The notes: generated by a model not told the origin, from the sequence alone. A stretch of DNA of 45,429 nt from JBHOQX01 sp042408595 (GCA_042408595.1 JBHOQX010000014.1:1-45429), one strand, 5' to 3'; shown: positions 19,462 to 30,904, counted from the stretch's first letter. Made by a program: numbers and translations.

Positions 19462-20112
19462 ATGCAACTCTACCTCGACACGGCCAACATCAACGAGATT
19501 CGCGAGGCGGCCAGTTGGGGCGTCCTGAGCGGCGTGACGACCAACCCCACGCTGATCGCCCGCGAGAAGGGGGCCGACTTCCGCAGCACGATCCAGGAGA
19601 TCGCCACGCTGGTGGATGGGCCGATCAGCGCCGAGACGGTCTCGCTCGACGCCGACGGGATGGTGCGCGAAGGGCGCGAGTACAGCCAATGGCACCCGAA
19701 CGTGATCATCAAGGTGCCGAGCACCACCGAGGGGCTCAAGGCGGTGTATCGCCTCGCGAAGGACGGCATCCGCTGCAATGTGACGCTCTGTTTCAACGCG
19801 GCCCAGGCGCTCCTGGCCGCCCGCGCCGGGGCCTTCATCATCAGCCCGTTCGTGGGGCGGGTCGACGATACCGGCGTGGACGGGATGCAGCTCATCCGCG
19901 AGATCGTCCAGATCTACCGCAACGACCCGTCGATCAAGACCCTGGTGTTGTCGGCCTCCATCCGCCATCCGCGCCACATCATCGAGTCGGCGCTGGCCGG
20001 CGCGGACATCGCCACCTGCCCGTTCAAGGTGCTGGAGCAGGCCATGAAGCACCCGCTGACGGACCGCGGGATCGAGCAGTTCCTGGCCGATTGGAAGAGT
20101 CGGCAGCAGTAG
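19462..20112 (+). CDS. tal: transaldolase, small (FSA/TalC-like) type
   Basis: A 216-residue TIM-barrel class I aldolase that exchanges a dihydroxyacetone unit between sugar phosphates in the non-oxidative pentose-phosphate pathway. The Schiff-base lysine is Lys84 in NVIIKVPST. Other family marks are YLDTANINEIREA at the N terminus, GVTTNPTLIA, CNVTLCFNAAQALLAARAGA, ISPFVGRVDDTG and the C-terminal ADIATCPFKVLEQAMKHPLTDRGIEQFLADW. Length and motifs fit the short transaldolase/fructose-6-phosphate aldolase subgroup. The ATG follows GGAGGAGAACC. It is followed by transketolase on the same strand, the functional partner in the same pathway, across a spacer holding two hairpin repeats. Confidence 0.95.
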   Translation: MQLYLDTANINEIREAASWGVLSGVTTNPTLIAREKGADFRSTIQEIATLVDGPISAETVSLDADGMVREGREYSQWHPNVIIKVPSTTEGLKAVYRLAKDGIRCNVTLCFNAAQALLAARAGAFIISPFVGRVDDTGVDGMQLIREIVQIYRNDPSIKTLVLSASIRHPRHIIESALAGADIATCPFKVLEQAMKHPLTDRGIEQFLADWKSRQQ

Positions 20113-20192
20113 ACCGGGGGGGGAGGGTAGAAGAGCGCGGATATGCGGCTTGCGCGGCATATAGCAGTCCTATCTGCTTCGTAACGTTCAGC

Positions 20193-20242
20193 GTCGTGCC
20201 GCCTTCAGGCGGCGTCCGCGTACCGCCTGAAAGCGGCACGAC
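20193..20242. repeat. REP-like hairpin element, copy 1
   Basis: Left arm GTCGTGCCGCCTTCAGGCGG (20193-20212), ten-base loop, right arm complementary at 19 of 20 positions (20223-20242). Confidence 0.65.
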
Positions 20243-20318
20243 AATTCACATGAGATCGCTATATTTCAATCCGCCATCTTTTACCTTCCATCTACCTCGC
20301 GCGATTCTAAGTGAATGG

Positions 20319-20367
20319 CTGTACCGCCTTCAGGCGGCGTCCGTGTAGCGCATGAAGGCGGCACGAC
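20319..20367. repeat. REP-like hairpin element, copy 2
   Basis: Same core ACCGCCTTCAGGCG on the left and GCGCATGAAGGCGGCACGAC on the right, with the loop GCGTCCGTGTA nearly identical to copy 1. The arms are more diverged. Together with copy 1 it fills the tal-tkt spacer (20113-20437). Confidence 0.6.
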
Positions 20368-20437
20368 CTTATGGCTCCGCTCTCTTCCAGTATCTGTCCA
20401 CCATCTTCTCTCTCTTATCTGCACTAGAGGTGTATTT

Positions 20438-22510
<2,073 letters not shown>

Positions 22511-22601
22511 CGTGCGACGCTCGGCGTGCAGCGTGTAGAGTTGCCGGTTTCGCGACTCGACACGCTGCGTGCTACATTCTGCACGCTGCATGTTGCATTC
22601 C
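22511..22601. repeat. run of 13 degenerate heptamers, partly self-complementary
   Basis: Reads cleanly as 7-base units starting CGTGCGA, CGCTCGG, CGTGCAG, CGTGTAG and ending ACACGCT, GCGTGCT, ACATTCT, GCACGCT, GCATGTT, GCATTCC. The first and second halves are roughly complementary, producing an imperfect 17-bp stem (22528-22568, 15 of 17 pairs) that could terminate tkt transcription. Confidence 0.55.
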
Positions 22602-22604
22602 TCA

Positions 22605-22633
22605 TAGACAGGCGCGGCCAGTAATGGTACTAT
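22605..22633 (+). promoter_or_regulatory. promoter of the lipoprotein gene
   Basis: TAGACA (22605-22610), 17-base spacer, TACTAT (22628-22633) with TGG in front of the -10. The ATG is 36 bases further on. Confidence 0.6.
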
Positions 22634-22668
22634 GAGGCACCGTTTCCCGTTGTTGCGAAGAAGATGCC

Positions 22669-24513
22669 ATGCCGACCGTCGCCCCCCGCAGCTTGTGTGC
22701 CGTTCGCGCGCTTGCGGCTTCGCTGCTTGCCGCGCTGCTCGTGGCCTGCGGCGGCCCGGCGGCCCCGCCGACCGCCGCTCCCTCGCCCATCGTGCCTACC
22801 CTGGCGCCGACGGCCCCGCCCGCCACCGCCGTGCTGCCGACCGCCCCGCCGACCGCCGCTGCGACACCCGCCCCGCCGACGCCCACCCCTGCGCCGGCGT
22901 CGCCTACGCCGGTGCCGCCCCAGGCGATCACCATCACCTCGCCGCCGCCTGGCACGCTGGTCGGCAGCCCGGTCGTGATCACGGGGGTCACGCAGCGCCT
23001 GCCGCTCAACGGCAAGCTGAGCTACGCCATCGCCGGGCCGGACGGCAAGCAGATCGGCGCGGGGGCGTTCCCGGTCGCCGCGGCGGGAGATGGCTCGGGG
23101 GCCTTCACCGCCTCGCTCACCTTCGATCTGCCGCAGAACGGTGGCGGGATCACGGTCACGATCTTCGAGCCGGGGCAGGCTCCTGGCACGAATACCGCCA
23201 CCGCCAGCCTGCCGCTGGTCGTCGCCGCGCAAATCCAGAAGATCACGATCACCTCGCCGCCGCCCGGCACCCAGGTCGGCAGCCCGGTCACGGTCACCGG
23301 CAGCACGGCGAAAATGCCGTTCAACGGACGCCTCAACTACCGTGTCGTCAACAGCGCCAACCAGCAGATCGGCGGAGGCGACTTCCCGGTCGCGCCGCAG
23401 GCCGACGGCTCGGGGCTGTTCACCGCCTCGCTGACCTTCAATGTGCCGCTGAACGGCGACAACATCCAGCTTCAGCTCTTCGATCGCGACCCGGCCAACG
23501 GCCAGGTGGTCGCTTCGGCGACGCTGGCGGCGGTGGTGGCGGCGACGCCGCAGCAGATCACGCTCGACAGCCCGCCGAACGGCGCGTTCGTCGGCAGCCC
23601 GATGACGCTCAGCGGCCGCACGACGCGCTTCCCGTTCAACGGCCAGCTCAGCTACCGCGTGACGCAGAACGGCCAGCAGCTCGGCGCCGGGCGCTTCCCG
23701 GTCGTCGGACAGTCCGGTCAGCCGACAACCTTCAACGCTCAGGCGACCTTCGCCATCCCGCAGAACGGCGGCAGCATCGTGCTGGAGGTTTTCGACCAGA
23801 ACCCGCAGAACGGCGCAGTTGTGGCGACAACGTCGGTGACGCTACAGGTCCTGGCGCAGGTTCAGGGGATCGTGATCGATACGCCGCCGCCGGGCACGCT
23901 GGTCGGCAGCCCGGTGGTGGTGACCGGACGGCTGAACCAGTTTCCACCGAACGGCCGCGTCACCTACCGGGTGCTGGACGCCAGCAATCAACCGATCGGC
24001 GCCGGCGACTTCCCCGCCAGCGGCAACCCAGACCAGACAGCGACGTTCAATGCATCGCTGACGTTTACCCCGCCATCAGCGGGCGGCGCCATCCGGATCG
24101 AGCTGCTCGCGCCGTCGGCGACAGGCGGGCAGCCGGGGCGCGCCAGCATCAACCTGACGGTCGCGCCACAGACGCCGACGATCACCATCGAGACCCCGCC
24201 GGCCGGCACGCTCGTCGGCAGCCCGGTGGTCGTTACCGGGCGCATCTCCTACCGCCCGCAGAACGACCAGGTGCTGTTCCGCGTGCTGGACGTGAACGGG
24301 CAGCAGATCGGCGCAGGGCAGTTTCCCATCGGCCTCAACCCCGGCCAGCAGAGCGACTTCGGCTTTGTCGGATCGCTGCGCTTCCAGGAGCCGCCCGGCG
24401 GCGGGAACATCACGGTCGTGCTGCAGGCGCCAAGCCCGATCGCGGGCGCGCCGCCGGTGCAGGCGCAGGTGACGCTGTTCGTAGCCCCTGCGCGGCAGCC
24501 GCGCGGCCCGTGA
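22669..24513 (+). CDS. lipoprotein with five Gmad2-like Ig repeats
   Basis: A 614-residue exported protein. The N terminus has Arg residues, a hydrophobic core (ALAASLLAALLVACGG) and a lipobox LLVAC, so Cys26 or so should be lipidated. Residues ~30-85 are a Pro/Ala/Thr stalk. Five tandem repeats of ~95-100 residues follow, each opening like ITITSPPPGTLVGSPVVITG, passing through an LSYRV...GAGxFPV turn and closing with an 'I-LEVFDQNP' strand. This matches the Gmad2 (germination/sporulation-associated) Ig-like fold. In this non-sporulating context it is probably a cell-envelope adhesion or scaffold protein. The repeats are conserved enough at DNA level for recombination to change their number. 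It converges with the permease gene, leaving a 57-base gap. Confidence 0.88.
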   Translation: MPTVAPRSLCAVRALAASLLAALLVACGGPAAPPTAAPSPIVPTLAPTAPPATAVLPTAPPTAAATPAPPTPTPAPASPTPVPPQAITITSPPPGTLVGSPVVITGVTQRLPLNGKLSYAIAGPDGKQIGAGAFPVAAAGDGSGAFTASLTFDLPQNGGGITVTIFEPGQAPGTNTATASLPLVVAAQIQKITITSPPPGTQVGSPVTVTGSTAKMPFNGRLNYRVVNSANQQIGGGDFPVAPQADGSGLFTASLTFNVPLNGDNIQLQLFDRDPANGQVVASATLAAVVAATPQQITLDSPPNGAFVGSPMTLSGRTTRFPFNGQLSYRVTQNGQQLGAGRFPVVGQSGQPTTFNAQATFAIPQNGGSIVLEVFDQNPQNGAVVATTSVTLQVLAQVQGIVIDTPPPGTLVGSPVVVTGRLNQFPPNGRVTYRVLDASNQPIGAGDFPASGNPDQTATFNASLTFTPPSAGGAIRIELLAPSATGGQPGRASINLTVAPQTPTITIETPPAGTLVGSPVVVTGRISYRPQNDQVLFRVLDVNGQQIGAGQFPIGLNPGQQSDFGFVGSLRFQEPPGGGNITVVLQAPSPIAGAPPVQAQVTLFVAPARQPRGP

Positions 24514-24570
24514 GGCGCTGTCCACACTCGCAGGGGCGGCACCCATCGCGGCGTCTCGCCCCTGCGCCCG

Positions 24571-25797
24571 TCATACCAGCACGAGCGCCACCGTCACCGT
24601 CAGCACCGTGACCGGCAGGCCGACGCGCAGATAGTCGCCGAACGTCACGCGCACCCCCCAGCGAGCCGCTACCTCGGCCACGATCAGGTTGGCGACCGAG
24701 CCGAGCAGCGTCAGGTTGCCGGCGAGCGTCGAGGCGGCGGCCAGCGTCAGCCAGGCGCGCTGTTGGTCCGGAAAGGCCGGCACCAGTCCTTGCAGCAGCA
24801 GCACTGCTGGCACGTTGCTGATCAGGTTCGACAGCGCGACCGTCGCCAGGCCGAACAGCACCAGCCCGGCCCGCGCCACGGGCGCCAGCAGCGCGAAGAG
24901 CTGCGCCGTCAGCCCTTGCGTCTCCAGGCTGCCGGTCACCACGAACAGCCCGGCGAAAAACACCAGCAGCGGCCAGTCCACCACGCGATAGATCCGCTCC
25001 GGGCGCAGGCGGCGGGTGAACAGCAGCGCCGCGGCGGCCAGCAGCGACGCGAGCGGGGTCGGCACGCCGATCAGGAACAGCGCCAGCATCGCCGGAACGA
25101 CCAGCGCGCTTTTAAGGAGCAGCGGGCGGAGCACTCGCGCCCGCGCCACCTCGGGCACCGCCAGCGTTGTGTCGCGCAGGTCGGCGCGGTGGACGACGGC
25201 GATCACCAGCCAGCACAGCCCCAGGCCGATCAGCGCCGTCGGAGCCAGCGCAGCGGCGAAGCGCGCATAGGAGATCCCGGACGCCGCGCCGATGTAGATG
25301 TTCTGCGGGTTGCCGGTGATCGTGGCGGCCGAGCCGACATTCGCCGCCGTCGCCAGGCCGAGCAGGAACGGCAACGGGCGCAGCTTCAGCGCCGCGGTGA
25401 TATCGAGCACGATCGGCGTCAGCATCAGCACGACCGTGTCGTTCAGGAAAAGCGCCGACAGGACGCCGGAGGCCAGGATGATCAGCCCCAGAAGCGTGCG
25501 CGGGCTGTGCGCCAGCCGCACCACCCGCTGAGTCACAATCGCAAAAAAGCCGGCGATGTACAGGTTGCCGTTCAGCAGCATCATGCTGAAGAGCAACAAC
25601 AGAGTGTTGAGATCGACGTGATCGTACGCCTGCTGCAGCGTCAGCGAGCCGGCGGCCAGCAGCGCCGCCACGCCGATCAGCGTGATCGTGGCACGGTCGG
25701 CCCGCAACAGCGGCCAGCGCCCGACCGCCACCCCCAGGATCGTCAACGCGACGATCAGAAACGTCAGTTCCGGCAGATATGGCGCTCCGGCAAACAC
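24571..25797 (-). CDS. SLC13/ArsB-NhaD-type membrane permease
   Basis: About 408 residues with 10-12 predicted membrane helices. Helix-and-loop landmarks of the ion-transporter superfamily: 'LLLFSMMLLNGNLYIAGFFAIV', SGVLSALFLNDTVVLMLTPIVLDI (the NDT motif), ANVGSAATITGNPQNIYIG (first re-entrant loop) and NLISNVPAVLLLQGL with 'AASTLAGNLTLLGSVANLIVAE' (second loop). This suggests an anion or arsenite/sodium-type transporter; the substrate cannot be read from sequence. The ATG at 25818 is rejected as start because a TATAAT -10 box lies directly next to it. GTG at 25797, preceded by AGAGGGAG, fits a short leader from that promoter. No arsR or other ars genes are adjacent, so arsenite is not favoured. 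Confidence 0.88.
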   Translation of the reverse strand: MFAGAPYLPELTFLIVALTILGVAVGRWPLLRADRATITLIGVAALLAAGSLTLQQAYDHVDLNTLLLLFSMMLLNGNLYIAGFFAIVTQRVVRLAHSPRTLLGLIILASGVLSALFLNDTVVLMLTPIVLDITAALKLRPLPFLLGLATAANVGSAATITGNPQNIYIGAASGISYARFAAALAPTALIGLGLCWLVIAVVHRADLRDTTLAVPEVARARVLRPLLLKSALVVPAMLALFLIGVPTPLASLLAAAALLFTRRLRPERIYRVVDWPLLVFFAGLFVVTGSLETQGLTAQLFALLAPVARAGLVLFGLATVALSNLISNVPAVLLLQGLVPAFPDQQRAWLTLAAASTLAGNLTLLGSVANLIVAEVAARWGVRVTFGDYLRVGLPVTVLTVTVALVLV

Positions 25798-25820
25798 GCG
25801 CACTCCCTCTTTACACATAT

Positions 25821-25828
25821 ATTATAAT
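25821..25828. promoter_or_regulatory. shared divergent -10 element
   Basis: ATTATAAT contains TATAAT on the plus strand (25823-25828) and on the minus strand (25826-25821). It sits between the permease gene (minus) and the LysM gene (plus), so one AT block may serve both promoters. Neither direction has a good -35. Confidence 0.55.
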
Positions 25829-25922
25829 GGGGAACACAATGTAATGAGTTTCCGCCGGCGCACTGCCGCTGGGAGCGCTCGCCGCCACAGAAATCGCCGA
25901 CAGAAGTGAAAAGAGAAGCGCC

Positions 25923-26930
25923 ATGGCCCGATTCCGCTATCTGACCGTAGGGATGCTCATCGCGGCAGTCACGCTTGCCAGCAACCTGGCGGGGGCGGCG
26001 CCGGCGGCGGCCGCCCCGCCCGTCGCGCAATCCTGCCCGGTGCGCTTCTGGGTCGTCGGCCCGGAGGACTCGCTGACCTCGATCGCGCTGGCGGTGTACG
26101 GCGACGGCAACAAGTGGGAGATCATCTACGCCGCGAACCGGGCGCTGATCGGGCCGGACCCGAACCTGATCATCGACGGCACGCGACTGGTGGTGCCGCT
26201 GGGCAAGTGGCCCTGCCCGCCTGCGCCCAAGCCCACACCCCAGCCGAAACCGAAGCCATCCGGCCCACCCACCGCCGGCCGCCCGGCGCTCGGCGCGTTC
26301 TATGTCGTCAAAGCCGGCGACAGCCTGGCATCGATCGCCCGGGCCGCGTTCGGGAACGAGGCTCAGTGGCCGAAACTCTACGACGCGAACGTCCGTGTGA
26401 TCGGCCCCGTGCCGATCGCGCAGGTCGGGCAGCGCCTGTTCATTCCGGCGCCGGGCGGCGCGCCATCCCGCCCGGGCACGCAGCTCTTCAGCTACACCGT
26501 GCGCGCCGGCGACAGCCTGACCTCGCTGGCGCAGACTTACCTCGGTAACGGGGCGCGCTGGCCGGAGATCTACGACCTGAACCGGGGTGTGATCGGCGCG
26601 ACGCCCATCCTGCAGGTCGGGCAGCGCCTGCGCATCCCGGTCACCGCGGCAGGCGCCCCGGCCATCCCGGCAGGCTCGGTCGCGCGGCAGCGCGCGGCGA
26701 AGCCGGTGCAACCGGTGAACCCCAAACCCACCCCACCGCCGACCCCGAAACCCACCGTCTTTATGTACACGGTCAACGCGGGCGACACGCTGGCCTCGAT
26801 CGCCGTCCGCTACTATGGCGACTCGATGCGCCTGCTGGATATCTACGCGGCCAACCGCGCGACAATCGGGCCGGACCCGGAGGGGATCAAGCCGGGGATG
26901 CAACTGGTGCTCCCGGGGATCGCGCCGTAA
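25923..26930 (+). CDS. secreted protein with four LysM domains
   Basis: A 335-residue protein. Residues 1-31 are a signal peptide (hydrophobic TVGMLIAAVTLASNLAGAAPAAAA). Four LysM units follow: ~43-93 (FWVVGPEDSLTSIALAVYGDG, somewhat atypical), ~122-172 (FYVVKAGDSLASIARAAFGNE), ~184-236 (FSYTVRAGDSLTSLAQTYLGNG) and ~281-333 (FMYTVNAGDTLASIAVRYYGDS). Pro/Lys-rich linkers join them (PTPQPKPKPSGPP, PTPPPTPKPT). LysM binds N-acetylglucosamine polymers such as peptidoglycan. There is no catalytic domain, so it is a wall-binding or structural protein. The units are the long 'W-x-IYxANR' type common in bacterial wall proteins. Divergent from the permease and convergent with the large modular protein. 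Confidence 0.9.
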   Translation: MARFRYLTVGMLIAAVTLASNLAGAAPAAAAPPVAQSCPVRFWVVGPEDSLTSIALAVYGDGNKWEIIYAANRALIGPDPNLIIDGTRLVVPLGKWPCPPAPKPTPQPKPKPSGPPTAGRPALGAFYVVKAGDSLASIARAAFGNEAQWPKLYDANVRVIGPVPIAQVGQRLFIPAPGGAPSRPGTQLFSYTVRAGDSLTSLAQTYLGNGARWPEIYDLNRGVIGATPILQVGQRLRIPVTAAGAPAIPAGSVARQRAAKPVQPVNPKPTPPPTPKPTVFMYTVNAGDTLASIAVRYYGDSMRLLDIYAANRATIGPDPEGIKPGMQLVLPGIAP

Positions 26931-26952
26931 ACGGGCCGATGCCAGGCGGGCA

Positions 26953-26982
26953 GACGGGCAGACGGTTGTCCGTCTGCCCGTC
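26953..26982. terminator. bidirectional hairpin between convergent genes
   Basis: Perfect 13-bp stem GACGGGCAGACGG / CCGTCTGCCCGTC with a TTGT loop, centred in the 64-base gap between the LysM gene and the modular protein gene. Confidence 0.65.
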
Positions 26983-26994
26983 CGATTATCCGCC

Positions 26995-29004
26995 TCACGG
27001 CGCGCCGGTGTAGGTCATGTACAGGTCGATCTGCTTGCCGGAGCGCACACCGCGCCAATGGTAGCCATAGATGCCGCTCGGGTTCTGCGCGCCGAACTGC
27101 ACGACCAGACGCTGGCTGTAGCCGATCCGCCCGTTGCGGTCGGCGTTCACCCGGCCGACCAGCACATAGATGCCGTCCGGCGAGGTGATCCAGTGATCCG
27201 CCGGTTCGCCGGCGTTCAACCCGAAGCCGCTGAGCACAAAGCGGGTTGATTGCCCGCCCTCCACCAGCGCGACCGATCCATTGCGGCTGGGCGGGCGCGG
27301 CGTGCCAAGTGGCGCCACGTAGTCGCGCGTCACCTTGAACGGCAGGATCACCTGGCGGCCGCTGCTCTGGCCCTGGGCCGTCAGCTTCCAGTCCCCGAGC
27401 GTCGCGGCGCGCGGCGTGAAGACAGCGGTGACCGTACCCGGCCCGGTCGCGCGGACGGCGCCCGGGTCAACCCCTTCGACCTCGCCCGCCGGCGAGGTGA
27501 GCCAGACGCTCACCCGCTCGCCCGCAGCGAACCCGCCCAGATTCAGCGTAAAGGCGACGCCCGGCGGCGCGGCCAGCGGCACGATGTTGCTCACCCCGTT
27601 CAGGCCGAAAACGTTCTGCAGCGAGATACCCATTCGGAACGCGACCTGCTGGACGGTCTCGCCGGTCCCCCCCCCGCCCCCCCCGCCACCACCGCCGAGC
27701 GTAAAGTAGGCGATGCCGGTGAGACCGCTGCTGTTGCCGCGCGCCGTCACCGCCCAGCGGCCGCTGGCAAACCCCTGGTCGGTCGTGATCGCCACGCTGA
27801 GGTTGCCGTTCCGGTCGGCGCGGGCGTCGTTGGTGACCGCGCGCACGCTCTGGTCCGGCGCGGTGAGCCAGACGCTCACGCTCTCGCTGGACTGATAACC
27901 GCGCCCGTTCGCCGTGAAGGTCTGGCCGACCGGGCCGCTGGCCGGCGCGACGGTGAGCGTGCTCTCCGCGGGCGGGGGTGGCTGGGGCGCCGGACCGACA
28001 TTGCCGCACGGGCCGGGCTGCGGTGGGCTGCCGAGTTGGAAGGCCGCGACGCCCCGCCGCCCGCTGGCCGTACCGACGCCGACGATGAACCAAATCCCCT
28101 GTTGATCCTTCTTGCCGGTCGCGAACTGAATCCGCGCGCCGGAGATCGCACCGTTGCCGTCCGCCACGGCCACATCGGTCAGCGGGAAGATCTGCTGGTC
28201 GGGCGACTGCCGCCAGAAGATTACCTGCTCGCCTGGCTGGAAGCCCGCACCCAAGATGGTGAACTTCGTGCCGGGCGCACCGCTGGCCGGCTCGGTGCCG
28301 AGCGCGGCATACCCGAGCGACGCGACCCGCGACCACGCCGGCGGGCGGGGGAAGCCATCATTCGTGAGCGGACCGGGCGGGCGGACGTTCGGCGGCCAGG
28401 GGAGACGCAGCTCCCAAGGCACCTGGAACGCGCCGAGGCGCGAGATGCGCACGCCCTCCGGCCAGAGCTCGAAGCGGCTCTTCTGGTACCACTGCACCAG
28501 GTGGAAGCTGCCATCCTCCACGCGGTCGTACATTTCCTCGCTGATCGGAAGGCCGAAGATCGGCGCGCCGCCGCCGCGATTCCAGGTGTCGCGGAAGGCG
28601 CCCTTGAGCGTATGCTGCACATCGGCGAAGTAGGTCGTCCCGGCGGGCGCGGCGAACGGTGGCACCTCGGGGAAGAGCCGCCCGCCGGTCAGTTCGGCGC
28701 CGAGCCAGGCCAGTTCGACGCCGTTCGGGCCAAGCTCGAAGCGCGCGCGCTCGAAATACTGCGCGATGCGGCAGTTGGAATTTTGAACGAACTCCTCCGA
28801 AACCGGAAATCCGAAGGTTCGGACGCCGCCGTTCCGCTCCCAGAACTGGCGGAACGCCCCGTGGAGCCAGTGGCCGGTCTCGGAAAAGTAGCGGAAATCG
28901 GTCTGCGCGGCGCCTGGCAGGGGGGGCTGCGCCAGAACGGCGAGCAGCAGCAGCAGGGCGGCGCACCCGCGTAACGCCCGTCTCCAGCCAGTGGTGAGCT
29001 TCAT
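26995..29004 (-). CDS. secreted modular protein with 'FPVSEE' repeats and Ig-like domains
   Basis: A 669-residue protein. Residues 1-33 are a signal peptide (RALRGCAALLLLLAVLAQPPLPGAAQ). Two repeats follow (~38-105 and ~115-185), each with a 'G-FR-FW-NGG--FGFPVSEE' start and a 'QYFERARFELGPNGVELAWLG' end. This is an extracellular module frequent in Chloroflexota and of unknown function. Three Ig-like or IPT-like segments come next (around GAPGTKFTILGAGFQPGEQV, GPVGQTFTANGRGYQSSESVSVWL, APPGVAFTLNLGGFAAGERVSVWL), each opening with the same Gly-rich pattern. A short VQQVAFRMGISLQNVFGLNGV piece between them resembles a LysM. A run of glycines is encoded by two long G-runs (minus strand). Start set by GGGAG seven bases upstream of the ATG at 29004. 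Confidence 0.82.
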   Translation of the reverse strand: MKLTTGWRRALRGCAALLLLLAVLAQPPLPGAAQTDFRYFSETGHWLHGAFRQFWERNGGVRTFGFPVSEEFVQNSNCRIAQYFERARFELGPNGVELAWLGAELTGGRLFPEVPPFAAPAGTTYFADVQHTLKGAFRDTWNRGGGAPIFGLPISEEMYDRVEDGSFHLVQWYQKSRFELWPEGVRISRLGAFQVPWELRLPWPPNVRPPGPLTNDGFPRPPAWSRVASLGYAALGTEPASGAPGTKFTILGAGFQPGEQVIFWRQSPDQQIFPLTDVAVADGNGAISGARIQFATGKKDQQGIWFIVGVGTASGRRGVAAFQLGSPPQPGPCGNVGPAPQPPPPAESTLTVAPASGPVGQTFTANGRGYQSSESVSVWLTAPDQSVRAVTNDARADRNGNLSVAITTDQGFASGRWAVTARGNSSGLTGIAYFTLGGGGGGGGGGTGETVQQVAFRMGISLQNVFGLNGVSNIVPLAAPPGVAFTLNLGGFAAGERVSVWLTSPAGEVEGVDPGAVRATGPGTVTAVFTPRAATLGDWKLTAQGQSSGRQVILPFKVTRDYVAPLGTPRPPSRNGSVALVEGGQSTRFVLSGFGLNAGEPADHWITSPDGIYVLVGRVNADRNGRIGYSQRLVVQFGAQNPSGIYGYHWRGVRSGKQIDLYMTYTGAP

Positions 29005-29091
29005 GGGCATGCTCCCGGAGCTAGCAGCGGCTGAGGCGCGGACGGGGCGCCCTGCCACGATGCGGGTGATGATCGGGTCTTCCCGCAAAGT

Positions 29092-29120
29092 ATCATACAA
29101 TTGTGAATCCTTATTGTCAA
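29092..29120 (-). promoter_or_regulatory. consensus promoter of the modular protein gene
   Basis: Minus-strand TTGACA (29120-29115), 17-base spacer, TATGAT (29097-29092). About 80 bases of leader to the ATG. One of the strongest sigma70-type promoters in the window. Confidence 0.75.
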
Positions 29121-29339
29121 GCACTTTCTTACACTTCATGGCCTTAATACGCCAAATGGACACCAGAATCACCTTTCGCCACGCTTGTCACTTCGTACAA
29201 TTTCACCGGACATGCGCAGCGGGGAGGGCTAGCGGGGCGGGGCGCCGGGCATCCCTTCCCGGCGCGCGCGGGCCCGCCATAGATCACATAATTGTAATGT
29301 TGCTGTCACCACACGTATCTCCACGCCAGTGCGGCGCGT

Positions 29340-29348
29340 TGGTACAAT
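29340..29348 (+). promoter_or_regulatory. extended -10 element for the histidine kinase gene
   Basis: TGGTACAAT (-10 TACAAT at 29343-29348), about 52 bases before the ATG at 29401. The rest of 29121-29400 shows no gene. Confidence 0.45.
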
Positions 29349-29400
29349 TGGTACGGTTTCCCTCACTAGCTCATGGCGGCTTGGTGCCGGCGAGTGTGCG

Positions 29401-30244
<844 letters not shown>

Positions 30245-30249
<5 letters not shown>

Positions 30250-30904
30250 CTCTGGCGACCACCTGCTGCGACTGCTGAACGATGTGCTCGACCTCTCCAA
30301 GATCGAGGCCGGCAAGCTGGAGCTGCGGCAGGAGCCGCTGCTGCTCGAGCCGCTGGTGGACGAAGCCCTGGGCACCACCGCCAGCCTACTGCACGACCGC
30401 CCGCTTCGGCTCCGGCGCGAGCTGCCCCCCGATCTCCCGCCGGTGTACGCCGACCGCCTGCGGGTGGCGCAGGTGCTGCTGAACCTGCTGTCGAACGCGG
30501 CTAAATTCACCGAGCAGGGTGAGATCGTGGTGCGGGCGTATGTCCCGCATGAACGACCGGCCACCGACGACCGACCTTCGTCCAACGGTCACCCGTCCCC
30601 ACCCACGCCCGTGGTAGTCGAAATAGCGGACACCGGGATCGGCATCGCGCCGGAGCATATCGGCCTGATTTTCGAGGAGTTTCGCCAGGTCGAGGAGGGG
30701 ATGTCGCGGCGGTTCGGCGGCGCAGGGCTCGGCCTGCCGATCAGCCGGCGGCTGGTGGAGCTACACGGCGGCACGCTGACCGTCGAGAGCACGCCGGGTG
30801 TCGGATCGGTGTTCCGCTTCACTCTGCCGGTCGCAGACGGGCTGCCCGCCGAACCGCGGCCCGAGCCGGAGCCGGCTCCGCTGGAACTGGCGGTCGGCGC
30901 ATGA
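30245..30904 (+). CDS. histidine kinase, C-terminal ATPase part (frameshifted gene)
   Basis: Continues the upstream kinase after a one-base shift. It starts YDSGDHLLRLLNDVLDLSKIEAGKLELRQEPL (the end of the dimerisation helix), then the HATPase domain: N box RVAQVLLNLLSNAAKFTEQGEI, G1 box DTGIGIAPEHIGLIFEEFRQVEEGMSRRFGG (F box included), and G2 box GGAGLGLPISRRLVELHGG. It finishes with ESTPGVGSVFRFTLPVADG and a short Pro/Glu tail. All ATP-binding motifs look intact, so the frameshift is recent, a sequencing error, or tolerated. An internal ATG at 30215 (MNSAIMCGG) could restart translation, but it has no ribosome-binding site. The lone receiver downstream is the likely partner. Confidence 0.8.

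Noticed and set aside
24571..25797. Assignment of the permease as ArsB
   Set aside because: The fold fits the wider SLC13/ArsB superfamily, but no ars genes are adjacent and substrate residues cannot be read.
25798..25818. ATG start of the permease at 25818
   Set aside because: A TATAAT -10 box ends three bases upstream, which would require a leaderless message starting before the promoter's normal start point; GTG 25797 with AGAGGGAG is better.
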